From positions 38,895 through 102,894 of the forward strand of contig CAZKJG010000008.1 of NCBI GenBank assembly GCA_964553045.1: a DNA stretch of 64,000 nt, written 5' to 3'. This document shows positions 1 to 13,473 of the stretch, piece after piece. The position numbers and the translations under genes were made by a program. This DNA comes from JAWLEP01 sp964553045 (lineage in GTDB: Bacteria; Fermentibacterota; Fermentibacteria; Fermentibacterales; JCC-6). Under the pieces are notes generated by a model that was not told where the DNA came from, did no database searches, and worked only from the letters and a program-made list of their open reading frames with translations. The stretch's first letter is position 1; the number at the start of each line of letters is the position of its first letter.

Positions 1-2664
1 GTGGAGGACCTGGTGGCCATCGTGGACAACCTGATCAGGCTTCGGGAGGGCAAGATCAGCGCCGACGACATCGACCACCTGGGCAACCGCAGGGTGAAGA
101 CGGTGGGGGAGCTGATGGGCCAGGAGTTCTCCAAGGGCCTCAGCCGAATGTCCCGCACCATACGGGACCGCATGGGGCACCAGGACCGCGAGAAGCTCAC
201 CCCTCACGACCTGGTCAACTCCCGCACCCTCTCCAGCGTGATAACCACCTTCTTCGGCTCCAGCCAGCTGTCGCAGTTCATGGAGCAGACCAACCCGCTG
301 GCCGAGCTGACCCACAAGCGGCGCACCAGCGCCCTGGGAGAGGGCGGTCTCACCCGTGAGCGCGCGGGCTTCGACGTCCGCGACGTTCACCACACCCACT
401 ACGGCCGCGTCTGTCCGGTGGAGACCCCGGAGGGCCCCAACATCGGCCTGATCACAACCCTGGCGGTCTTCGCCACCATAAACCGCTTCGGTTTCCTGGA
501 GACCCCCTACCGCAGGGTGGTGGACGGCAAGATCAGCGACGAGGTGGTCTACCTCTCGGCCGATCGGGAGGACCGCACCACCATCGCCGAGGCCGACGCC
601 GCGATAGACGAGGGGGGCAACCTCACAGGCGAGTTCGTGCGGGCCAGGCGCGCCGGGACCTTTCCCATGGTCAGACCCGAAGAGGTGGAGTTCATAGACG
701 TGTCACCGCAGCAGCTGGTGGGCGTGTCCGCGGCCCTGATTCCCTTCCTGGAGCACGATGACGCCAACCGAGCCCTGATGGGCTCGAACATGATGAGGCA
801 GGCCGTTCCGCTGCTTCACACCGAGTACCCGCTGGTGGGAACGGGGATGGAGGACATGGCGGCCAGGGACTCCGGAGCCCTGGTGATGGCCCGAAGGCCT
901 GGTGTGGTCCACCACGTGGACTCGGGCAAGGTCGTGGTTCGCGCCGACACGGACAAGTACGACTTCGAGAAGTTCGATACCTACCGCCTGAACAAGTTCG
1001 TCCGAAGCAACCAGGATACCTGCATCAACCAGAGGCCGCTGGTCAAGGTGGGCGACCGCGTGGATACAGGACAGCCCCTGGCCGACGGCATGGCCACCCA
1101 GGAAGCCAGGCTGGCCCTGGGAGTGAACGCCCTGGTGGCCTTCACGCCCTGGAACGGCTACAACTTCGAGGACGCCATAGTGGTCAGCGAGCGGCTTCTG
1201 AAGAAGGACATCTTCTCCTCGGTGCACATCGTGGAGATGGACACCGAGTTCCGCGAGACCAAGCTGGGCCCCGAGGAGCTGACCCGGGAGATCCCCAACG
1301 TGGGCGAGAAGGCCAAGGAGAACCTGGACGACGACGGCATCATCAAGATAGGCAGCCGCGTGCGCGAGGACGATATCCTGGTGGGCAAGGTTACTCCCAA
1401 GGGCGAGCAGGACCTCTCCCCCGAGGAGCGCCTGATTCGGGCCATCTTCGGCCAGAAGGCCGGCGACGTGAAGGACGCCTCGCTCAAGGCTCCCACCGGC
1501 ATGGACGGAGTGGTAATCGATGTGAAGGTCTACTCGCGCAAGGACCGGTCGGAGCGCGGCCGGAGGCTGGCCGAGCAGAAGATCGACAGGATTCGGGCGG
1601 AGCGCGAGGACCGGGAGCGCCGGCTGGCCGAGGAGCGCGACACCCTGCTGGCCGAGCTGATCAAGGGCAGGAAGGCGGTCAGCATCGTGGACACCCTTAC
1701 CGGCGAGGTTCTGGTGCCCGTCGGAAGGAAGGTGTCCGCCACGGCCCTGAAGAAGATCGACTTCAGCGACGTGGACCCCGACCAGCAGCTGGTGGAGGAC
1801 CTGGAGGCCGACGACAGGGCCAGGCTGGTGCTCCGGCGGGCGGCGAAGATGCTGCGGAAGATCGCCGAGGACGCCGAGGACGCCGAGGACCGGGTGAACC
1901 GCGGAGACGACCTCAAGCCCGGAATCATCAAGCTGGTGAAGGTCTACATCGCCCGCCGGCGCAAGCTGCGGATCGGCGACAAGATGGCCGGACGCCACGG
2001 CAACAAGGGAGTGGTGAGCATCGTGGTCCCCGAGGAGGACATGCCCTACCTTCCCGACGGAACCCCGGTGGACATCTGCCTCAACCCCCTGGGCGTGCCG
2101 AGCCGAATGAACGTCGGGCAGATCATGGAGACCAACCTCGGATGGGCGGCGAAGGAGCTGGGTTTCAATGCCGTCACTCCGGTGTTCAACTCCGCCTCCA
2201 ACGACGACGTGAGGAGGGCGCTGGACGAGGCCGGCCTTCCCGAGGACGGCAAGAGCGTACTCTACGACGGCCTGACCGGAGAGCCCGTGGATGAGCGGGT
2301 CACGGTGGGTTACATGTACACGCTCAAGCTGGCCCACCAGGTGGAGGACAAGATCCACTCCCGCTCCACGGGACCGTACGCCATGGTGACCCAGCAGCCC
2401 CTGGGCGGAAAGGCCCAGAATGGCGGCCAGAGGCTGGGGGAGATGGAGGTCTGGGCCCTGGAGGCCTACGGCGCGGCCCATACGCTGCGCGAGATGCTTA
2501 CCGTGAAATCCGACGATACAGAGGGCAGGTCCCGGGCCTACAGCGCCATGGTCAACGGCGAGAACATCGGTCTGCCCACCACGCCGGAGTCATTCAACGT
2601 CCTGCTCAACGAGATGAGGAGCCTGGCCCTGGACGTGGAGCTCGTTACCGAGGAGGAGAACTAG
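1..2664 (+). CDS. rpoB: RNA polymerase beta subunit, 5'-truncated by window
   Basis: C-terminal 887 residues of the beta subunit of DNA-directed RNA polymerase. The first visible residues match a point about 400 residues into E. coli RpoB (DDIDHLGNRR motif), so the gene continues to the left and the GTG at position 1 is not its start. The rifampicin-pocket segment (GSSQLSQFMEQTNP, then THKRRTSALGEGG) lies at nt 253-348, and the active-site motif GDKMAGRHGNKG at about residues 659-670. The C-terminal LGEMEVWALEAYGAA motif is intact. The wording QTNPLAELTHKRR resembles Bacteroidetes RpoB. Two pocket residues depart from the E. coli sequence (see findings). rpoC follows with no gap. Confidence 0.97.
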   Translation: MEDLVAIVDNLIRLREGKISADDIDHLGNRRVKTVGELMGQEFSKGLSRMSRTIRDRMGHQDREKLTPHDLVNSRTLSSVITTFFGSSQLSQFMEQTNPLAELTHKRRTSALGEGGLTRERAGFDVRDVHHTHYGRVCPVETPEGPNIGLITTLAVFATINRFGFLETPYRRVVDGKISDEVVYLSADREDRTTIAEADAAIDEGGNLTGEFVRARRAGTFPMVRPEEVEFIDVSPQQLVGVSAALIPFLEHDDANRALMGSNMMRQAVPLLHTEYPLVGTGMEDMAARDSGALVMARRPGVVHHVDSGKVVVRADTDKYDFEKFDTYRLNKFVRSNQDTCINQRPLVKVGDRVDTGQPLADGMATQEARLALGVNALVAFTPWNGYNFEDAIVVSERLLKKDIFSSVHIVEMDTEFRETKLGPEELTREIPNVGEKAKENLDDDGIIKIGSRVREDDILVGKVTPKGEQDLSPEERLIRAIFGQKAGDVKDASLKAPTGMDGVVIDVKVYSRKDRSERGRRLAEQKIDRIRAEREDRERRLAEERDTLLAELIKGRKAVSIVDTLTGEVLVPVGRKVSATALKKIDFSDVDPDQQLVEDLEADDRARLVLRRAAKMLRKIAEDAEDAEDRVNRGDDLKPGIIKLVKVYIARRRKLRIGDKMAGRHGNKGVVSIVVPEEDMPYLPDGTPVDICLNPLGVPSRMNVGQIMETNLGWAAKELGFNAVTPVFNSASNDDVRRALDEAGLPEDGKSVLYDGLTGEPVDERVTVGYMYTLKLAHQVEDKIHSRSTGPYAMVTQQPLGGKAQNGGQRLGEMEVWALEAYGAAHTLREMLTVKSDDTEGRSRAYSAMVNGENIGLPTTPESFNVLLNEMRSLALDVELVTEEEN

Positions 2665-7431
<4,767 letters not shown>

Positions 7432-7505
7432 GGTAACAGCCCTCCCGCCCGCAGAACGCTATCTGCTGGCGCGAGGGGATCTTTTGTGCACCGAAAGGAG
7501 ATGAT

Positions 7506-7877
7506 TTGCCGACCATAAACCAGCTGGTACGCAAGGGTCGGAAGAAGCAGGTCAAGAAGCGCAAGGCGCCTGCTCTTCAGAGATGCCCCCAGAAGAAGGG
7601 CATCTGCACCCGCGTGTACACCTCCACGCCGAAGAAGCCGAACTCGGCCCTGCGCAAGGTCGCCAGGGTCCGTCTTCGCAACGGCTTCGAGGTGACGGCC
7701 TACATCCCCGGCGAGGGCCATAACCTAAACGAGCACTCGGTCGTGCTCGTGAGGGGCGGAAGGGTGAAGGACCTTCCCGGCGTTCGCTACCACATCATTC
7801 GGGGAGTGGAGGACACCGCAGGCGTAGATGGCAGGAGTCAGGGCAGGTCTAAGTACGGCACCAAGAAGTCGGGCTGA
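7506..7877 (+). CDS. rpsL: 30S ribosomal protein uS12
   Basis: Ribosomal protein S12, 123 aa, part of the decoding centre of the small subunit. The start PTINQLVRKGR, the TPKKPNSALRKVARV motif (streptomycin region, Lys-containing) and the PGVRYHIIRG C-terminal segment are all canonical. The start codon is TTG at 7506: the ATG at 7501 is out of frame, and a strong Shine-Dalgarno sequence (GAAAGGAG) ends at 7500. It opens the str gene group, 74 nt after rpoC; no terminator or clear promoter is visible in that gap, so read-through from rpoBC is likely. Confidence 0.97.
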   Translation: MPTINQLVRKGRKKQVKKRKAPALQRCPQKKGICTRVYTSTPKKPNSALRKVARVRLRNGFEVTAYIPGEGHNLNEHSVVLVRGGRVKDLPGVRYHIIRGVEDTAGVDGRSQGRSKYGTKKSG

Positions 7878-7914
7878 CGCCCGCCGCCGTAAGGCCGCCT
7901 CACAGTAATAGGAA

Positions 7915-7933
7915 GCCTCCCCTTGAGGGAGGC
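7915..7933 (+). promoter_or_regulatory. Hairpin just upstream of the rpsG ribosome binding site
   Basis: A perfect 7-bp stem (GCCTCCC / GGGAGGC) with a 5-nt loop lies in the 67-nt rpsL-rpsG gap and ends two bases before the rpsG Shine-Dalgarno (GGGAGG, 7935-7940). It has no T-run, so it is not a terminator. In E. coli the S7 protein represses translation by binding the same intercistronic region; an equivalent role here is only inference. Confidence 0.45.
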
Positions 7934-7944
7934 CGGGAGGATCA

Positions 7945-8418
7945 ATGGCAAGGAGATCAAGGCCAAAGAGGCGCGAGGGGACGCCGGACCGCAAGTTCGG
8001 CAACCTTCTGGTCTCGAAGTTGATCAGCAAGGTGATGATCGACGGCAAGAGGGCGAAGGCCGAGGGCATCGTCTACGACGCCTTTGACCTCATCGCCGAG
8101 AAGACCGGCAAGGATCCGGTTACCGTCTTCAACAGGGCCATGAAGAACGTCAGGCCCTCGCTGAAGGTGAAGTCCAGGAGGGTGGGAGGCTCCACCTACC
8201 AGGTACCCATGGAGGTGCGGCCCCGGGAGCGCGACTCCCTGGCCCTCAGATGGATCGTCGGCTTTGCGTCGGCCCGCAGGGGCAGGTCCCTTTCGGAGAA
8301 GCTGGCCGCCGAGCTGACAGACGCTTCCAAGGGAGAAGGCGCCGGAAGCGTGAAGAAGAAGGAAGACACGCACAGAATGGCCGAGGCCAACAAGGCCTTT
8401 GCCCACTACCGCTGGTAG
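7945..8418 (+). CDS. rpsG: 30S ribosomal protein uS7
   Basis: Ribosomal protein S7, 157 aa, a primary binder of the 3' domain of 16S rRNA that lines the E-site. The N-terminal MARRSRPKRREGTPDRKFG, the KVMIDGKRAKAE motif, the RVGGSTYQVPMEVRP beta-hairpin segment and the C-terminal NKAFAHYRW are all present, and the length is normal for the family. ATG start with Shine-Dalgarno GGGAGG 5 nt upstream. It sits between rpsL and fusA as in most bacterial str operons. Confidence 0.97.
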   Translation: MARRSRPKRREGTPDRKFGNLLVSKLISKVMIDGKRAKAEGIVYDAFDLIAEKTGKDPVTVFNRAMKNVRPSLKVKSRRVGGSTYQVPMEVRPRERDSLALRWIVGFASARRGRSLSEKLAAELTDASKGEGAGSVKKKEDTHRMAEANKAFAHYRW

Positions 8419-8506
8419 GATAGCCCCCCGGGGCCTGCCCCCGGAGCTCCCAGGCGGCTGCGGCAAAGGCCTCCGGCCTTACAGACGCTGAAGGAGCTCA
8501 ACCCGG

Positions 8507-10573
8507 ATGGGTAAGCCCGAGAGAATCCGCAACATTGGCATCATGGCCCACATAGATGCCGGCAAGACCACCACCACCGAGCGGATCCTGTACTACACCG
8601 GACGCCTTCACAGGATGGGCGACGTGGACCACGGCACGGCCGTGATGGACTGGATGCCCCAGGAGAAGGAGAGGGGCATAACCATCCAGTCCGCCGCCAC
8701 CACCTGCAGCTGGCGTGACCACGAGATAAACATCATCGACACCCCCGGGCACGTGGACTTCACCGTGGAGGTGGAGCGCAGTCTGAGGGTGCTCGACGGA
8801 GCGGTGGCCGTGTTCTGCGCCGTGGGCGGCGTGGAGCCCCAGTCGGAGACTGTCTGGCACCAGGCCGACCGGTACGGGGTTCCCCGGGTGGCCTTCATCA
8901 ACAAGATGGACCGAAGGGGGGCCGATTTCGAGGGTGCGGTCCAGATGATGCGCGACGTACTGGGAGCCTGTCCGCTTCCGGTGGCTCTTCCCATCGGCTG
9001 CGGCGACTCCTTCGAGGGCGTCATAAGCGTTCTGGACGGCAAGGCCCTCTACTTCGACGAGGAGAGCCTGGGGGCGCAGTTCGACTACGTGGACATACCC
9101 GCCGAGCACATGGAGCGGTACCGGAAGGCACGCGAGGTGGTCTGGGAGAAGGCGGCCGAGCGGGACGTGGAGGCCATGGAACTCTACTTTGCGGGGGAGC
9201 TGAAGGCGGACAGGGTGCGCGAGCTCCTGCGCGGAGCCACCGTGGAGGGCGACCTGGTCCCCGTGCTCTGCGGCTCGGCGCTGAAGAACGTGGGAGTACA
9301 GGGCCTGATGGACGCCATAGTGGACTGGCTGCCGTCGCCCCTGGACTTCACCGAGGTCAGCGGAGAGCTCCCCGACGGAACCGCGGCCACCCGGCGGCGG
9401 AGGGCGGACGAGCCGTTCACGGCCCTGGTCTTCAAGGTGCAGAGCGACCCGCACCTGGGCCGCCTGGCCTACCTTCGGGTCTACGCCGGGTGCGCCGACG
9501 ACGGACAGGCGGTGCTGAACAACCGCATCGGCAAGAGCGAGCGGATGACCCGGCTGGTCAGGATGCACGCCGAGAAACGCAGCCACCTGGACTCCATACG
9601 GGCGGGGGACATAGCGGCGGCCGGCCTGCGGACCGCGGCCACAGGAGACACGCTGACCTCCCAGGACGCCCCCATGGTGCTGGAGATCATAGACTTCCCA
9701 GACCCGGTCATGCAGATGGCCATAGAGCCGGCCAGCACTTCGGACGAGAAGGCCCTGGAGCAGGCTCTGGGGGAGATGGAGGGGGAGGATCCCTCGCTGA
9801 AGGTCGAGTCCGACCCCGACAGCGGCCAGATGCTGATCAGGGGAATGGGAGAGCTGCACCTGGAGATAGTTGCCGAGCGGCTGCGCCGTGAACGGGGTCT
9901 TTCGGTTCGGACCGGAAACCCCCAGGTCTCCTACCGGGAGAGCGTTTCCGGCTCGGCCAGGGCATCGGCGGAGTTCGCCAGGTCCATCAAGGGCCGGGGC
10001 CACTTCGGAAGGGTGCTCCTGCGGGTCTCTCCGGCCGAGTCCGGCGTCGACTTCGTCAGCAGGCTCCCCGTAGACGGGCTTCCGGACCACTACGTGGAGG
10101 CCGTGGAGCGCGGGGTCATGGGCTCGGTGGGAGCCGGGCCGCTGGCCGGGTTCCCCATGGACGGGATGATGGTGGAGCTGCTGAAGGCGGAGTTCCACGA
10201 GACCGACTCCTCGGAGCTGGGATACAGCGCGGCGGCCGGCGATGCGCTGCGCAAGGCGGTGTCCAGTGCCGGCCCCGTCCTCCGCGAGCCGGTCATGCAG
10301 GTGGATGTCGTGTGCCCTGAACGTTACATGGGTGATGTAATTAGTGACATAAACGCACGCAGGGGCAGGGTGGAATCGATGGAGCCAAGGGGCGAGTCGC
10401 AGGAGGTCCGGGCAAGGGTACCGCTTGCCGGGCTTTTCGGTTATACTAGCGCCCTACGTTCGCTGACACAGGGGCATGCCGGGTACAACATGCAGTTCCG
10501 CGAGTACCGTCAGGTACCCGAGAACGTGGCGGCTGCCCTGCTGGAGAAGATGGGAATAAGGGCCGGCTTCTGA
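8507..10573 (+). CDS. fusA: Translation elongation factor G
   Basis: GTPase that drives ribosomal translocation, 688 aa. The G1 motif AHIDAGKTTTTE is at residues 11-22, the switch/effector segment QEKERGITIQSAATT at about 50-64, G3 DTPGHVDFT at about 78-86 and G4 NKMD near 132. The domain IV tip keeps the EFHETDSSE histidine, and domain V carries PERYMGDVISDINARRG. The N-terminal region and domain V look like ordinary EF-G; domain IV (ARSIKGRGHFGRV) is somewhat divergent. The usual partner gene tuf does not follow: rpsJ comes next after 46 nt. The str-operon position argues that this is the main housekeeping EF-G. Confidence 0.95.
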   Translation: MGKPERIRNIGIMAHIDAGKTTTTERILYYTGRLHRMGDVDHGTAVMDWMPQEKERGITIQSAATTCSWRDHEINIIDTPGHVDFTVEVERSLRVLDGAVAVFCAVGGVEPQSETVWHQADRYGVPRVAFINKMDRRGADFEGAVQMMRDVLGACPLPVALPIGCGDSFEGVISVLDGKALYFDEESLGAQFDYVDIPAEHMERYRKAREVVWEKAAERDVEAMELYFAGELKADRVRELLRGATVEGDLVPVLCGSALKNVGVQGLMDAIVDWLPSPLDFTEVSGELPDGTAATRRRRADEPFTALVFKVQSDPHLGRLAYLRVYAGCADDGQAVLNNRIGKSERMTRLVRMHAEKRSHLDSIRAGDIAAAGLRTAATGDTLTSQDAPMVLEIIDFPDPVMQMAIEPASTSDEKALEQALGEMEGEDPSLKVESDPDSGQMLIRGMGELHLEIVAERLRRERGLSVRTGNPQVSYRESVSGSARASAEFARSIKGRGHFGRVLLRVSPAESGVDFVSRLPVDGLPDHYVEAVERGVMGSVGAGPLAGFPMDGMMVELLKAEFHETDSSELGYSAAAGDALRKAVSSAGPVLREPVMQVDVVCPERYMGDVISDINARRGRVESMEPRGESQEVRARVPLAGLFGYTSALRSLTQGHAGYNMQFREYRQVPENVAAALLEKMGIRAGF

Positions 10574-10619
10574 GCCGGAAGGCCGGAGGCTCCCGAACCC
10601 AGGAGAGGGAAAGAGGCAG

Positions 10620-10937
10620 TTGAACGAACAGAAGCTGAGGATCAGGCTCAGGGCTTACGATCACCGGCTCCTCGACCGGTCCGCCGCGGATATAGCAAGG
10701 TCCGTGGCCAAGACCGGAGCCAAGGTGGCCGGACCGATCCCGCTGCCCACCAAGAGGTCGGTGGTCACGGTGCTCAAGAGCCCACACGTGAACAAGAAGT
10801 CCCGGGAGCAGTTCGAGATAAGGGTTCACTCCCGGCTTCTCGAGATCGGCGAACCCAACGAGCAGACCACCGAGGCCCTGCGGCAGCAGGACGTTCCCGC
10901 GGGGGTCGACGTAGAGGTCAAGACGAAGTCCCAGTAG
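10620..10937 (+). CDS. rpsJ: 30S ribosomal protein uS10
   Basis: Ribosomal protein S10, 105 aa, of the small-subunit head (NusE in antitermination). The sequence MNEQKLRIRLRAYDHRLLD followed by GPIPLPTK and FEIRVHSRLLEI is diagnostic. It starts with TTG at 10620, preceded by purine-rich AGGAGAGGGAAAGAGG; no in-frame ATG or GTG fits. It begins the S10-type cluster, but unlike in E. coli it is separated from rplC by a 140-nt non-coding stretch with strong hairpins. Confidence 0.96.
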   Translation: MNEQKLRIRLRAYDHRLLDRSAADIARSVAKTGAKVAGPIPLPTKRSVVTVLKSPHVNKKSREQFEIRVHSRLLEIGEPNEQTTEALRQQDVPAGVDVEVKTKSQ

Positions 10938-11077
10938 CACTTCTTTCTTACTGACCCGGCCTGCACCGGGTTAAGAGAAAGCCGGACTGTCGGGCGAAGG
11001 CGGTAAGCCCGGCGGACGGAGCAGAACAGAAACGCTCGTCCCCCCGCCAGGAGGGGACTTCAGCGACGGGAGAGACT
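10938..11077 (+). promoter_or_regulatory. Structured rpsJ-rplC intergenic region
   Basis: This 140-nt gap is unusually long for a gene cluster whose other gaps are mostly below 30 nt. A long hairpin spans 10943-10981: inner stem ACCCGG (10954-10959) with CCGGGT (10966-10971), outer arms CTTTCTTA (10943-10950) and TAAGAGAAAG with a 2-nt bulge. A second hairpin pairs GTCCCC (11038-11043) with GGGGAC (11053-11058), close to the rplC start. No T-run follows either. A ribosomal-protein autoregulatory leader is plausible (E. coli L4 controls the S10 leader, though upstream of rpsJ), but unproven. Confidence 0.4.
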
Positions 11078-11707
11078 ATGAGCGGCTTGATGGCTCGCAA
11101 GGTCGGTATGACCCGTGTATTCAGAGAAGGCGGTAACTCTGTGCCAGTTACTGTTTTAGAGGCCGAGCCGTGCCCCGTTGTCCAGGTGAGGACATCGGAG
11201 CGGGACGGCTACGAGGCGGTGCAGATAGGCTACAGCCCCAAGAGGGAGAGCAGGCTCACCAGGCCCATGGCCGGGCACCTGGCCCGCGCCGGTGCGAGCG
11301 CCGTGGCCCGCCTGAAGGAGGTTCCCGTTCCGGAGGGCGGGGCAGAGGAGGGCGACACCCTCGACGTGACCATGTTCGCCGAGGGCGAGCTGGTTGACGT
11401 CACCGGCTACTCCAAGGGACGCGGCTTCCAGGGCGTTGTGAAGCGGCACGGATTCTCCAGCGGAGACGAATCCCACGGGAACAAGTCCACGAGGATTCCC
11501 GGGGCTATCGGACAGTGCGCCACTCCTTCACGGGTCTACAAGAACCGGAGGATGCCGGGCAGGCACGGCGGCAGGAAGGTCACCGTCAGGAACCTCGAGG
11601 TCATAGAGGTCGACCCCGAGAACAACCTGCTGGTGGTCAAGGGAGCCGTTCCGGGCTCCAAGAACGGATACCTCCTGGTGCGCAAGAACTCCAGGGGAGG
11701 GGCGTGA
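11078..11707 (+). CDS. rplC: 50S ribosomal protein uL3
   Basis: Ribosomal protein L3, 209 aa, an early assembly protein whose extension reaches the peptidyl-transferase centre. It starts SGLMARKVGMTRVF and contains the GRGFQGVVKRHGF motif and the GNKSTRIPGAIGQ loop, including the glutamine that is methylated in E. coli L3. RMPGRHGGRKVTVRNLEV is canonical. The ATG follows the structured leader. The stop codon overlaps the rplD start by one base (TGATG). Confidence 0.97.
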   Translation: MSGLMARKVGMTRVFREGGNSVPVTVLEAEPCPVVQVRTSERDGYEAVQIGYSPKRESRLTRPMAGHLARAGASAVARLKEVPVPEGGAEEGDTLDVTMFAEGELVDVTGYSKGRGFQGVVKRHGFSSGDESHGNKSTRIPGAIGQCATPSRVYKNRRMPGRHGGRKVTVRNLEVIEVDPENNLLVVKGAVPGSKNGYLLVRKNSRGGA

Positions 11708-12336
11708 TGGCAGTGGCAGAGGCAAGGGTATACAGTATGGACGGCAGCGAGGTCGGAACCCTTGACCTCCCCGAGGAGGCTTTCGGCACCGCCGTCAGCA
11801 CCCATCTCCTCTGGGAGGTTGTGAGGGCCGAGCAGGCCGGCGCCCGCGCCGGGCTGGCCTCCACCAGGGGGCGCAGCGAGGTGAGGGCCTCCGGCCGCAA
11901 GCCGTGGAGGCAGAAGCACACGGGCAACGCCAGGGCGGGCTCAGTCGCCTCCCCCATCTGGCGCGGAGGCGGCATTGCCACCGGGCCCAGGCCCCGGCGG
12001 TTCCACCTGAAGGTCAACCGCAAGGTCCGTCGGAAGGCGCTGGCCGGGATCCTCTCGGAGAGACTGGGCGAGGGCAACTTCCGCGTGATCCGCGACCTGT
12101 CCACCGAGGGACGGACCAGGAACATGGCCGACCTTCTGCGGGGTCAGGAGTGCGGCGACCGTCTCACGGTCCTCCTTCTGGATGACGACGACGAGCCGGC
12201 CTACAGGGCGGCGCGCAACATCCCCAACCTGGTGGCGGTAAGCGCGGCCCGGGTTCCGGTGGGAACCCTGGTCAACGCCGAGGTGGTTCTGGTATCCGAG
12301 GGGGCTCTCGAGTCCCTCAAGAGGAGGGTGATGTAG
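11707..12336 (+). CDS. rplD: 50S ribosomal protein uL4
   Basis: Ribosomal protein L4, 209 aa, lines the polypeptide exit tunnel. The tunnel-loop region GRSEVRASGRKPWRQKHTGNARAGS and the following PIWRGGG motif (written here in part) are typical, as is PRPRRFHLKVNRKVRRKAL. The ATG at 11707 was chosen because it overlaps the rplC stop and gives the normal length; a longer reading from 11515 would add 64 residues that lie inside rplC and resemble no L4. rplW follows immediately. Confidence 0.95.
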   Translation: MAVAEARVYSMDGSEVGTLDLPEEAFGTAVSTHLLWEVVRAEQAGARAGLASTRGRSEVRASGRKPWRQKHTGNARAGSVASPIWRGGGIATGPRPRRFHLKVNRKVRRKALAGILSERLGEGNFRVIRDLSTEGRTRNMADLLRGQECGDRLTVLLLDDDDEPAYRAARNIPNLVAVSAARVPVGTLVNAEVVLVSEGALESLKRRVM

Positions 12337-12624
12337 ATGGACTCCAGGCAGATCATCCTTCAGCCGGTGGTCACAGAGAAGTACACTGTGGTCAGGGAGC
12401 TCGAGAACAAGTACTGCTTCCGGGTGGATCCCAGGGCCGGCAAGAGGGAGATAGCGAGAGCGATAGAGGAGATATTCGACGTTCAAGTGGTGGGCGTCAG
12501 AACCATGAACGTGCAGGGCAAGCTGAGGCGAATGGGTCGCAACATCGGCCGCCGGCCTTCCTGGAAGAAGGCCATCGTGGCTCTGGCCGAGGGCGACAGC
12601 ATCGACTTCTTCGAAGGGGTGTAG
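12337..12624 (+). CDS. rplW: 50S ribosomal protein uL23
   Basis: Ribosomal protein L23, 95 aa, at the tunnel exit, where it is the docking site for trigger factor (tig is at 32578) and SRP. The IILQPVVTEKY motif, the FRVDPRAGKREIARAIEEIF helix region and VVGVRTMNVQGK match the family. ATG start immediately after the rplD stop. Length is normal. Confidence 0.96.
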   Translation: MDSRQIILQPVVTEKYTVVRELENKYCFRVDPRAGKREIARAIEEIFDVQVVGVRTMNVQGKLRRMGRNIGRRPSWKKAIVALAEGDSIDFFEGV

Positions 12625-12627
12625 AGG

Positions 12628-13473
12628 ATGGGCATGAAGAGATCCAAGCCGGTAACCCCCGGCAGCAGGTTCAGGGTCTCCCCCGACTTCTCCGAGGTGA
12701 CCAGAGAAAAGCCCGAGAAGTCCCTGCTTCGGCCCCTCAAGAAGAAGGCCGGCAGGAACAACCAGGGAAGGCTCACCTCCCGGAATCGCGGCGGCGGACA
12801 CAAGCGCCGCTACCGGGTGATAGACTTCAAGCGCGACAAGCACGGCGTGCCGGGCACGGTGCGCACCGTGGAGTACGATCCCAACAGGTCCGCCAGGATA
12901 GCTCTGGTGGTCTACGCCGACGGGGAGAAGAGGTACATCCTCGCCCCCCACAGGCTGGAGATGGGCCAGGAGGTCACATCCGGCCCCGACGCTCCCCCCG
13001 AGGTGGGAAACCACCTTCCTCTGAGCAGGATTCCACTGGGATCGATGATCCACAACGTGGAGATGAAGCCGGGCAAGGGCGGCCAGATCGCCCACGCCGC
13101 CGGTGCCTCGGTGCAGCTGCTGGCCCGCGAGGGCGGCTACGCAACCCTCAAGATGCCCAGCCGCGAGAACCGCCGGATCTCCGTAAAGTGCATGGCCACC
13201 ATGGGCACCGTGGGCAACGCCGAGCACAGCCTGGCGGATCCGGGAAAGGCCGGCAAGTCGCGCCACATGGGCCGCAGGCCCCACGTGCGCGGCGTGGTGA
13301 AGAACCCCGTCGACCACCCGATGGGCGGCGGCGAGGGGCGCTCCAGCGGCGGCAGACATCCCTGCTCGCCCTGGGGGCAGCTGGCCAAGGGCCTGAGGAC
13401 CAGGAAGAGAAGCAAGGAATCCGACCGGTACATAACCCGGCGGAGGCCTACCGGAAAGAAGAGGAGGAGCTAA
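12628..13473 (+). CDS. rplB: 50S ribosomal protein uL2
   Basis: Ribosomal protein L2, 281 aa, a core large-subunit protein needed for subunit association. It has KKKAGRNNQGRLTSRNRGGG near the N-terminus, the RTVEYDPNRSARIALV strand pair, the KPGKGGQIAHAAG loop and the C-terminal HPMGGGEGRSSGG segment with the conserved His near the peptidyl-transferase region. Length and order are typical. Four nt separate it from rplW, and rpsS follows without a gap. Confidence 0.97.
   Translation: MGMKRSKPVTPGSRFRVSPDFSEVTREKPEKSLLRPLKKKAGRNNQGRLTSRNRGGGHKRRYRVIDFKRDKHGVPGTVRTVEYDPNRSARIALVVYADGEKRYILAPHRLEMGQEVTSGPDAPPEVGNHLPLSRIPLGSMIHNVEMKPGKGGQIAHAAGASVQLLAREGGYATLKMPSRENRRISVKCMATMGTVGNAEHSLADPGKAGKSRHMGRRPHVRGVVKNPVDHPMGGGEGRSSGGRHPCSPWGQLAKGLRTRKRSKESDRYITRRRPTGKKRRS

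Noticed and set aside
10425..10447. TATACT with TTGCCG upstream inside fusA as an internal promoter
   Set aside because: The spacing is only 11 bp, and the bases encode the conserved EF-G segment GLFGYTSALRSLTQ.
11515..11706. A 64-residue N-terminal extension of uL4
   Set aside because: It lies wholly within rplC in another frame and has no L4 character; the ATG at 11707 fits the family.
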